Shown: positions 1 through 7,649 of the stretch, one piece after another
Layout: every line of letters begins with the position of its first letter
How positions within the stretch are numbered: the first letter of the stretch is position 1
NCBI GenBank assembly: GCA_002803225.1
Contig: NXFV01000605.1
Coordinates: 1-16,478 of the forward strand
Source: Gamarada debralockiae
Lineage: Eukaryota > Ascomycota > Leotiomycetes > Helotiales > Hyphodiscaceae
Length of the DNA: 16,478 nucleotides
Direction: 5' to 3'
Translations under genes and position numbers: made by a program
The notes under the pieces: generated by a model
Database searches by the model: none
Seen by the model: only the letters and a program-made list of their open reading frames with translations
Told to the model about the DNA's origin: nothing

Positions 1-145
1 ATTGCTGAATTAGAGTGAGCAATTCCTGGTGGTGTATGTCCGATAGACTCTGCTTAACTTCCGATATGTGAAACCTGCATGAGGGGTTGAAATAGTCTTA
101 TTAATAAGGTTAGAAAGAAAGATATTTCCTCACTTTTGTTATATT

Positions 146-740
146 TTACATCTCAGCTTTCGCTGAAGTCAAAGTCCAATTTACAATGTCCTCCCACTCC
201 TTCAACCAAGTCCATCCCTCCCCTTTATTCTCTACTGTGTGAAGTCTCGCAGTTCCAAAAGCTGGGCACCAAATATTTTGTATTTCCTCGGGGTTTATAT
301 AGTTCCTGCCGGATTGTGGAGCTCGCACCAGCCACATAAAGGACTATTACTAGGGACTCTAGTCCTTTGCAGCTCGTGATGGAGTAAAGTGCGTTCTCTG
401 ACAGCGTAGGTAATTCCGGAAACAGAGCCCTGTTGGAGACGTCGACTCAGAGATGAAGAGACGATATCAAATCCCCTTGGAAAGCCTTGATTCTATGAGG
501 ATGGGAAATTGAACCAAGGTATGGCAACAGTGTGTGCAGGCCGTCGAAATAGAAGGCGTGGTGTTTGAAATATAAGGAGCCGTTCACGTCATCGTTGAAA
601 ACTTCCCTACTAAGCCGATGTAGAGCCCTTACAGTTTGAATCATAGCAGCTCGTTCAGCTGTACATGCCATCTTATTGTCGTCTCTACGATATTTGGGCT
701 TGCTAAAATGCAATATTCCATAAAAAAATTCGGATCCCAC
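146..740 (-). pseudogene. Decayed gene relic, unknown fungal protein
   Basis: The minus strand reads as protein from about 740 down to 146, but not in one frame. The first part (740-447) contains RALHRLSREVFNDDVNG and a Phe/Tyr- and Leu-rich stretch ending near HPHRIKAF. It is stopped by a TGA at 449-447. The same frame then continues past the stop with convincing sequence (ALFPELPTLSENALYSITSC, then KGLESLVIVLYVAG). Between about 336 and 250 the sense moves to another frame, which ends in WTWLKEWEDIVNWTL and a TAA at 146-148. The pattern resembles the large fungal families of F-box-like or DUF7730-like hypothetical proteins, with a helix, a 'FYFDGLHTLLPYLG' strand and a Trp-rich tail. That family link is my impression, not a demonstrated match. 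There is no good ATG: the open stretch begins at a GTG after an in-frame TAG. One stop plus one frame change suggests a pseudogene; an intron could explain the frame change but not the TGA. Confidence 0.5.
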
Positions 741-1215
741 TGACTAATCATAGCAGCGGGCTGTTTCGTTGTGGAACGATTGCACGCGCCCATTCAGATG
801 ACTAAAATATCCTAGGAATAGAAATAACTCGTGGACCAAGGCACCTTACATGGATTGCGACACAGGGAATGGCCTTCATACGCTTCCAAGCTCTCCGAGA
901 CAGTTTAGTTTGTTCGCTAACTTTCATCAGAGCTCCGGATATTTGGCGTTCTATTGTTGCAATTTGAAGGGTTGGTAGTTCTAATTATTAGATATTAAGA
1001 GCACCGGGGGAACTTTGGATCTATAGTATTAGGATTAGGAAAGATGTATGCCGATGGTGGTTCTGTAAATTGAACAAGGTGGGTGCTTTACCAACTTGTA
1101 CAGGACCAAACTCGGACGTGGGTAACCAGAGTTCTACTGCTTTCGAGAGAAATGTCCTTGACAGTGTTCATTGGTTGAATGGAATTTATTGACTGATATT
1201 TTCCGTGTCAAAGTT

Positions 1216-1529
1216 TCATGATCTGATAGATTGAACTCCAACGACCCAACTACTCCTGTTTGTCCCAATACCGCCTTGAAAGCTTACAGAACCGCTTGGA
1301 ATGTTTGAAATATTCAATCGCTTTCGGACCAGAGCTGCCTCGCCCTCAAAAGAATATCCTACACTAAGGTCGGGACTAAAAATTCCACCAGGATCCCTTC
1401 AATGCTCGAGATCCTTAGACGCTGTCCTAGAAATGCCTCGCCATCAACGAATATTCGTACATGTCCTGGCGAGGTTCGCATAAATATCTTCAGATGGCTT
1501 TGATTTGCCAATAATGTGGTCTTAGCATC
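1216..1529 (-). pseudogene. Decayed coding relic, family unknown
   Basis: Two neighbouring minus-strand stretches read like one protein with a frame change between them. The first runs from 1529 (just after a TAA) through an ATG at 1481 to a TAG at 1359-1361. It contains LLANQSHLKIF, then GHVRIFVDGEAFLGQRLRIS. The second is open from about 1408 to a TGA at 1216-1218 and contains SVGYSFEGEAALVRKRLNIS and GGIGTNRSSWVVGVQSI. The two overlap by about 50 bp, and a shift near 1400 (after ISSIEG) would join them without losing sense. Both contain a 'GEA...RL.IS' pattern, so an internal repeat is possible. I do not recognise the family. Each piece is too short to be significant by length alone, so the call rests on protein-like composition and on the two pieces being adjacent on one strand. 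Confidence 0.35.
1436..1474. repeat. Nested inverted repeat
   Basis: CCTCGCCA (1436-1443) is the exact reverse complement of TGGCGAGG (1467-1474). Between them lies a perfect 12-bp palindrome, ACGAATATTCGT (1447-1458). The two dyads could form a hairpin or cruciform. It sits inside the decayed coding relic, so it may be accidental. Confidence 0.5.
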
Positions 1530-1615
1530 TTAGGCTTCTGCAAACCTTATCCACAGTGACAAAAACAGTACTTTGAAACCAATACGAAAACAACAGAGTC
1601 AGTTCCACGTACCGA

Positions 1616-2029
1616 TCACTCAGATGAGATGTTCTCAATCGCCCATGCCGTGCCTCCCAAGAAACCATTCCATAACTCCCCCAACCCCTACCTCGTCAGA
1701 ACTACCCACCTAACCATATCCTCAACCAGACCATACTTCGTCCTCTTCCTCCCCAAAATTACCCACCTCACCATTACTCACCCCGCCAACCCAATTCCTC
1801 AACCACTCCTCCCCCTCCAAATTAAAGGACGGATATCGCGGATCTCCCCAGCACAACTCAAACCCCTCCAACTACACCCTCAAAGTCCCCAACCTTTCCA
1901 ATTCCCAACACGCTCTAGCACATCATGCACATCCCATACGACATCCCACCTCGCTGCCTCCCATCCCCACCGCAGCGGTATGAGGCGAAGAGGACTGAAG
2001 TTGGTATTTTCATTGCTCTCACTAGTCAT
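1616..2029 (-). pseudogene. Decayed small gene, Trp-rich, unknown
   Basis: On the minus strand an ATG at 2029-2027 opens a 49-codon frame (stop TGA at 1880-1882) reading MTSESNENTN, then LRLIPLRWGWEAARWDVVWD and VHDVLERVGNWKGW. Sense then appears to move through other frames: DFEGVVGG, then CWGDPRYPSFNLEGEEWLRN followed by a Glu-rich stretch. It returns to the starting frame at about 1740 (YGLVEDMVRWVVLTR, a TAG, then GELWNGFLGGTAWAIENI) and ends at a TGA at 1616-1618. At least two of the frame changes fall in or beside runs of four Gs on the coding strand. The whole would encode roughly 130-140 residues, ending shortly after NISSE. I do not recognise the family. Short introns are an alternative, but I found no good GT donor at the breaks. 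The plus strand is strongly C-rich here, so part of the protein-like look may come from composition. Confidence 0.42.
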
Positions 2030-2480
2030 TACAATGAGGGAAGTGGGAAGAGGACTTTAAGATAACTTAAGAATAAGAATAATTGAATCCGTATAAAATT
2101 TGAAGGTTTGAATTCAAAGTCGGCAGAAAGGAAAAAGATGATAGGGAAATAGGCAATACTGGCACTTGAAACTTCAAGTTTGTATGAGTGATTGTGGGCC
2201 AATCAAGAGAGCGCTCTCTGTTCGTCAGTGTGGTTGATCAGTAGTATCACGAAAGATCAACGAAAATTTAGGGAGTAAGAGTTGCAAAAAGTCTATGCGT
2301 TCTTCCACTGAACTTTTTTGCTCAATGTCTGCGATGCAGAATGCAGACTCAAAGCCTGTCTACATATTTCCCCAACCCCAAACGCCTTCGCTGTGTATTT
2401 GCACCATCGTATCATCATTGTCTGAACCCTGAAACCCCCCTACCTTCACCCAGACGCCAAACCACATTTCGTCTCCCACC
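2030..2480. other. Intergenic stretch downstream of RAD26
   Basis: No gene is supported here. The stretch lies between the stop of RAD26 (2481) and the ATG of the decayed minus-strand gene (2029), so it should hold the RAD26 3' UTR and any promoter of the decayed gene. A CCAAT pentamer (GGGCCAATCA) lies near 2195-2205, in plus orientation. A small dyad, TCTGCGATGCAGA, lies near 2328-2340. Confidence 0.4.
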
Positions 2481-5400
2481 TCACTTGAACTCCTCCTTCA
2501 ACACCCACCGCCCCCTCATCCTACTATTCGCCGCCTTCTCCAGGCTCGCAATCTCACCAAGCATATGCTTGAACTCCGCAATCTGCTGCTCACTCTTACA
2601 CATCCGATTAAAGTGATTAACCAGCATCTGACTTGGCACCGAACCTCCTTGCCGCTTAATGAAATCACGAATCAATTTCATGAAATCTTTACCTCTCGGC
2701 GCTCTCTCCGTATCGGCAGGAGTCCCAGATCGCGAACTACTTGCACTCCCACCATTCGAGAGACCTTGTCGATTAGCCAGTCCAGCGAGGATGCCGGCAG
2801 AGCTAGGACCGGCGCCGCGTCGGATATTGACTGGCCGACCTGCGGAACCGAATTCGCCCGTCCACGTCACGGTCCCAGGCTCGATACTGCGCGCTGCTTC
2901 ACCGGCTTTGCGTAATTCGGATGCAGCTTCAGCAGCGACTTTTCGGGCTTCGCGCTCAACCATGTTGCGGTCTGCTGCGACGCGCTTCTTGCCGTTGATG
3001 ATCTGGTCGTGTTCGAGGGCACTGTGTACTCCGGATCGCGCGAAGATGCCTTCCATGAGTCGGGCCTCGTCGGAGGCCGGTTTCTCTTCGGAGGGATCGC
3101 CGCGGAAAGCTTCCATGTTGGCGACGCCTGTGAGATTTCGGACTTCGGTGTCGGCGTCTCCTTGTCGTTCGGCTGAGGAGTTGGTAGAGAGGTCTTGTGT
3201 CACTACGTCGTTTTGGACTGCGGCTGCTGCCTTGGATCCTCCGACGGCAATGTCGTCTTCAGGAGCTGCGGGCTGAGGGCTTTTGCTGAAGCGAACTTCG
3301 GTCCCCTTGAACATCTCGCCGGTTTCTGTGATACCTTCTTCAGCGTCACCGAGGGTAAACAGATCATAGAGATCCTTCATCTGGAATGTCTGGCGTTGTT
3401 TCGGGTCTTTCAGAATCTTGTTGGTGAGAAATTGCTTGAAGATTTGGCGGTGGTAGATCTTCTCTTCAATCGTGCCGGCAGTCATGAGACGGTAGATTGT
3501 GACTTCTCTCTTCTGACCAAGACGCCAAGCACGTTCCCGAGCTTGAACATCCGTAGACGGGTTCCAGTCTGGATCAAAGATGATGACTCGGTTTGCTCCG
3601 GTAAGGTTGACACCAAGACCCCCCACCTTCGTGGTAAGCAGGAAGACATGCAGATCAGGTTCGGTGTTGAACCGATCTACCAAACTCTGTCGATCCTTGA
3701 TATTGGTGCCTCCATCCATTCGAAGATAGTTGAAGCCATCAAGTCCCTTCACGAACTCTTCGATGATGTTGAGCATTTGCACACCCTGGCTAAAGAGCAA
3801 AGTCTTGTGACCGAAACGCTTCCACATTTCCAGCAGGGCCTTCACAACTTGCATCTTCCCAGACTTGTTCGGGTTTCCCCATCTGTAGCCTGGTTTACCT
3901 CTGAGTTTAGAATCGAGAAGATCTGGATGGTTGCATATCTTGCGCAAGATGTCGATACCGTAAAGAGATTGACGGGTGCGATTCATGATTGATATCATCT
4001 CATCAGAGGAAAGGAACATCTCGTAAGCTTCGCGTTGCGGCTTCGTAAGTTTGCAGAACAACACTTGCTCGCTCTTTTTGGGTAGATCAGAGGCAACATC
4101 CACCTTCAACCGCTGCAACAAGTATGGGCTGATCGCTTCCTTCAAGGTCTCAGCACACTTAGTAGCTGTCAAGACTTGCAGGTTTGTTGCATTGGCGTAA
4201 CCACCAATCTTGATCGGTACCTCGAATGCTTGACGAAAGTTGACAAGGGTGCCAAGACGCATTGGAAAGACAAAGTCGAAAAGCGACCAAAGTTCTATCA
4301 GATTATTTTGCATTGGAGTACCTGAGAGGATAACTCGGTTCGGTGTTCGCAATTCCTTGCAATAGATCGTGATGGCGGTGTTTGGGTTTCTGATCTTGTG
4401 ACCTTCGTCCAGCACGGCGTAATCCCAATCCACTGGAATGAGAACATCAGAATAAGTTTGAAGGCCAGCATAGGTTGTTACTAGAACGTGGCCGTCCTTT
4501 ACGACACGATCCACGATCTTCTTTGCTGCTTTCTGCGACTTTGGAGGCTTCTTGTCTGTTCGACCGTACATCTCCTCAATCTCCTCCATGCGCCCTTCGC
4601 TGCCGACATTCAACATACCACTGCCAGAGCTGTGGAGAATAGATACTCGAAGAGGTGGCCACCATCGATGAAATTCGTTGACCCATTGTCGAAGGACAGT
4701 AGCGGGTGCAACGACAATGATGGGTTTGGTAAGTCTCTTGCTGTAATGTAATGCAGCTAGGAAAGAGATGATCTGAATTGTCTTTCCAAGACCCATCTCA
4801 TCACCAATAATACCCCCAACTTGCTGAGAATACAATTCTCCAAGCCATTGAACACCAGTCTTTTGATAGTCGAACAATGCAGGATAAATGTCTCCAGGAA
4901 GTTTGAGGTCGTTGTCGAATTGATGGTCCGGGGCATCTGGACAAGGCTTGAACCACTCATCTTCACCAGCATTCTCAGCTGCAAGCTCCTCTTCGGTGGC
5001 TTGATTCTGTTGTAACTTGTGACGCCGAGCCGCACTTCTCTTTCCTATCCAGTCCTTGAGTCTTGCCTGGTACATCGACTCGTTTCCATCGTCGATTGCC
5101 GTAAGATCGATTTTCTCTTCGACCTTGCTCTTCCCAGCAGCTCGTTTCTTTGAGGTCCGTTCAGTCATCAAGTCATCATCTTCTTCTTCGTCATATTCAT
5201 CAAGATCAACATCATCCTCATCCGAAAGGTCCGGCTTGAAATTCTCTTCTGGATCTTCGTCTGCGTTACGGGTTTGTGAGGCTGATGACCTTGACTCGGC
5301 ACCCTCGAGTCTTCTCTTCTTACGTGGACGCAACCCAAACTCGCTCTCAGGTGTGCTTACTCCGCTTTCTGACGCAGATGCGAAACCAGGTAGTCGTAGA

Positions 5401-6137
5401 TTTTGATGAGATCTGGGCTCTGCATCTTCAACCATTCGTGGTTCATCTTCTGCCTCCTCTTCTGCATCTATCAGAGCTGAAGTGAGATCCCCATCTTGAC
5501 CCTCGGAGCCTCTCTCGGCCATTCGTGAGAACGGAGTAATCTTGCCAGTTCGGATGAGGAACTCTCGCTGAGTCTCATTTGGCAACCGCTTATTTCCCGC
5601 AGTAGCATCTTGCCCATCATTCTCAGCACCATCATATTGATGTCTCTCATCTATGCGCCTTTGTATGTCCACGATATCTCTCTTGAGCGCTGCAATATCT
5701 CCATCGATTCGTTCGATTTCATCCTGGACTCGTCTTCGCATCAGTGGGTTGTTGGCGAGAGTAGCAAGACGACGGCGCTGAGTTCGCTTTTGGTTCTCGA
5801 GCTTTTCGATATTATTATTAATTTTGTGGATTCGTTTTTGATCCCGCTCATCTTCTTGTTCGATCATGACCCGATTTGCTTGATTCGTGATGTCGCGTTC
5901 CAAATCGTCCTGATTTCGAACATTCTCAGTTAACCCCTTCAAGGCGCTTGCCTCATCGGTCGGGAGTGTAGCTTCATCAACTTCGCCATCTTCAAGGGCT
6001 TCGTCTGTCACTGCAGTAGCAGCTTCTGCGATCGTATCTGTATCCTCCCGATATAACTTGACTTCAGCTTCAGCAGTTGGCGAAGAAGTTTCGGGTTCCG
6101 CCTTGATGGCTGCAGACGTTTCGCTGGAAGAATCCAT
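2481..6137 (-). CDS. RAD26: Rad26/CSB-type SWI2/SNF2 DNA-dependent ATPase
   Basis: Homologue of yeast Rad26, S. pombe Rhp26 and human CSB/ERCC6, the ATPase that binds stalled RNA polymerase II and starts transcription-coupled nucleotide excision repair in the nucleus. The ORF is uninterrupted (1,218 aa, in the family's size range). Visible parts: an N-terminal 'NQDDLERD' segment at the usual place of the family's autoinhibitory leucine latch (about 65-95); a charged coiled coil (about 86-165); a likely NLS RPRKKRR (about 270-276); an Asp/Glu tract (about 303-322); and a Q-motif region (YPALFDYQ, 418-425). Helicase motifs follow: Walker A GDEMGLGKT (Lys452), DEGH at 577-580 (the usual Rad26/CSB variant of DEAH), LSGTP (604-608), DPDWNP (855-860) and RAWRLGQ (869-875). 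After the core comes KDLYDLFTL, typical of ERCC6 proteins. The last 68 residues (1151-1218) look like the C-terminal winged-helix domain. The start is the first ATG after a CT/AG-rich leader. Identity is very sure; the leucine-latch and winged-helix labels are inferences. Confidence 0.97.
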   Translation of the reverse strand: MDSSSETSAAIKAEPETSSPTAEAEVKLYREDTDTIAEAATAVTDEALEDGEVDEATLPTDEASALKGLTENVRNQDDLERDITNQANRVMIEQEDERDQKRIHKINNNIEKLENQKRTQRRRLATLANNPLMRRRVQDEIERIDGDIAALKRDIVDIQRRIDERHQYDGAENDGQDATAGNKRLPNETQREFLIRTGKITPFSRMAERGSEGQDGDLTSALIDAEEEAEDEPRMVEDAEPRSHQNLRLPGFASASESGVSTPESEFGLRPRKKRRLEGAESRSSASQTRNADEDPEENFKPDLSDEDDVDLDEYDEEEDDDLMTERTSKKRAAGKSKVEEKIDLTAIDDGNESMYQARLKDWIGKRSAARRHKLQQNQATEEELAAENAGEDEWFKPCPDAPDHQFDNDLKLPGDIYPALFDYQKTGVQWLGELYSQQVGGIIGDEMGLGKTIQIISFLAALHYSKRLTKPIIVVAPATVLRQWVNEFHRWWPPLRVSILHSSGSGMLNVGSEGRMEEIEEMYGRTDKKPPKSQKAAKKIVDRVVKDGHVLVTTYAGLQTYSDVLIPVDWDYAVLDEGHKIRNPNTAITIYCKELRTPNRVILSGTPMQNNLIELWSLFDFVFPMRLGTLVNFRQAFEVPIKIGGYANATNLQVLTATKCAETLKEAISPYLLQRLKVDVASDLPKKSEQVLFCKLTKPQREAYEMFLSSDEMISIMNRTRQSLYGIDILRKICNHPDLLDSKLRGKPGYRWGNPNKSGKMQVVKALLEMWKRFGHKTLLFSQGVQMLNIIEEFVKGLDGFNYLRMDGGTNIKDRQSLVDRFNTEPDLHVFLLTTKVGGLGVNLTGANRVIIFDPDWNPSTDVQARERAWRLGQKREVTIYRLMTAGTIEEKIYHRQIFKQFLTNKILKDPKQRQTFQMKDLYDLFTLGDAEEGITETGEMFKGTEVRFSKSPQPAAPEDDIAVGGSKAAAAVQNDVVTQDLSTNSSAERQGDADTEVRNLTGVANMEAFRGDPSEEKPASDEARLMEGIFARSGVHSALEHDQIINGKKRVAADRNMVEREARKVAAEAASELRKAGEAARSIEPGTVTWTGEFGSAGRPVNIRRGAGPSSAGILAGLANRQGLSNGGSASSSRSGTPADTERAPRGKDFMKLIRDFIKRQGGSVPSQMLVNHFNRMCKSEQQIAEFKHMLGEIASLEKAANSRMRGRWVLKEEFK

Positions 6138-7649
6138 CTTGGTCGATTAGATGTGAGGGTTGAGGAGAGGTTGAACAGCCATGTAGACTTGGAAGTATTG
6201 TGAAGTGTTGAGGGAAAGGGCTGTGGTTTGGTCGACAGGCAGCAGGCGAGAGTGAATGAATGTGAAGGTTTGGAAAGTGGCAAAAGTGAGAAAGCTGAAC
6301 CTGCAGTGATGAAGGAAATTGAAGGAAAGACTGCTCTTCGGTGCAAGAGCTTTGAAATATCGACCACCGCGAAGGTAGGTGTTGAGTCGAAGGAAGAGAA
6401 AATAGTCTTCCGGGACGGGTCTTCAAGAGGTCAAATTCCGTCTCGGTCTGCGTCACGTCAAGAAGGCTGTGGCTAAATTTATCCCTGTCGAGTCAATCTC
6501 GTGTTGATTGGCCCTAGCCACCAGCCTTGCACTCATGTGACTTGCGTTCAAAAGAAACTCGAGTTCAAGGTGATGCTGATGTGAGTATCCGAAGGAGTAA
6601 ATTGTGAGAAGGAGTCTCATGGGTCACGAGCTTGCTGTAAACTCCAGCCATGACGAAGGAATTGGTTGTAGTCGTTCAGCCGAGCTGACAAATTAGAAGC
6701 TTCAATCTCCGTCGGGTCGTCATGGCCGTTTCGAAGGATGGATATCTGACTTCATGAGACATGTTAAAGCAGTAGTAATTACAACTGTATCACCATATAC
6801 AAGCCGCTAGGGTAGGGCCGGAGCAAATCAGATCTTCCACAACGAGGCGATCTTCGTCCAGCTGGCTCTATTGAAGTATTTCTACAGGACTGACCTCTCC
6901 TATAGCCCATGGCCCATTGCCCCATTACCTACATTAGCCCACCCCCAAAGCTATCAATATGAAGGGCAAAGGAAAAGCCAAAGGGAAGGCCCGTAAGCTT
7001 GAAAATGCCAGCATAAATGCCCTCCCACCAACCAAGCTGAAGCTTATATTTTCGGGGGGGCAGGTCCCTTGTGCAACCGTGAAGCCGCAGAAATATCGAC
7101 CACACCACACCTAGCAAATCAGCTCCCTGCGAATGCGCCAACTCGTGATAAATGCAGATGATTACCCTTTTAGACTATCAAACTCTCAATTTTGGTCGAT
7201 GAATATCCAATTCTCTTCTCTCCCGGATCGTCGTATCGTCGTCTATTCACAATCCTTTGTTTGCATGGTGTTTGGGAGCCGGGTGAATGAATTGGATTGT
7301 TCTCGCCAGAGGTGATTTGTTCACAAGCGCCGCTAAATTGCCAGTCCCCAGCTTTACACGACCCACGACGACGATTTTCTTCGATACGTCAAAAATCTAC
7401 CAACTCACTGCCAGTCATGCATCGCTGACACCCAACTGTACTCTATCGGGCCCCAACTGCCTCTTCTAAGAGGTTTTTTCTTCTTTTACGACGCGTTCTC
7501 GAGTCACCGGTGGCTACCTGTTCCAACTTCGGTTGCGACGCTTTTGGGCCCCAAATAGCTTGAGAGAGCAGTCAACCCCAGCCCGGTCCGTCTGGAAGCT
7601 GCCACGAAACCTACCTCGAGAAGATACCTCCATACCGAACTGATTCATC
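6138..7649. promoter_or_regulatory. Divergent RAD26/YAK1 upstream region
   Basis: This 1.5-kb gap lies between two genes pointing away from each other, so it must contain both promoters and 5' leaders. On the RAD26 side a CCAAT box (ATTGG on plus, 6507-6511) lies about 370 bp from the ATG. On the YAK1 side there is a T/C-rich tract (7473-7492), common near fungal transcription starts, and two copies of GGGCCCCAA (near 7449 and 7546). The open stretches within it lack conserved-looking protein, so I see no gene here. Confidence 0.6.

Noticed and set aside
2659..3276. Plus-strand open frame of 205 codons rich in Arg, Ser and Ala
   Set aside because: Antisense to the C-terminal part of RAD26; low-complexity translation with no promoter or leader context.
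3195..3992. Long plus-strand open frame (265 codons) antisense to RAD26
   Set aside because: It lies wholly inside the conserved helicase region of RAD26 and has no recognisable domain. Its openness follows from the RAD26 codon pattern.
6929..7141. Minus-strand open frame of 70 codons in the divergent promoter
   Set aside because: No conserved-looking segments, no splice continuation, and it lies in the expected YAK1 promoter.
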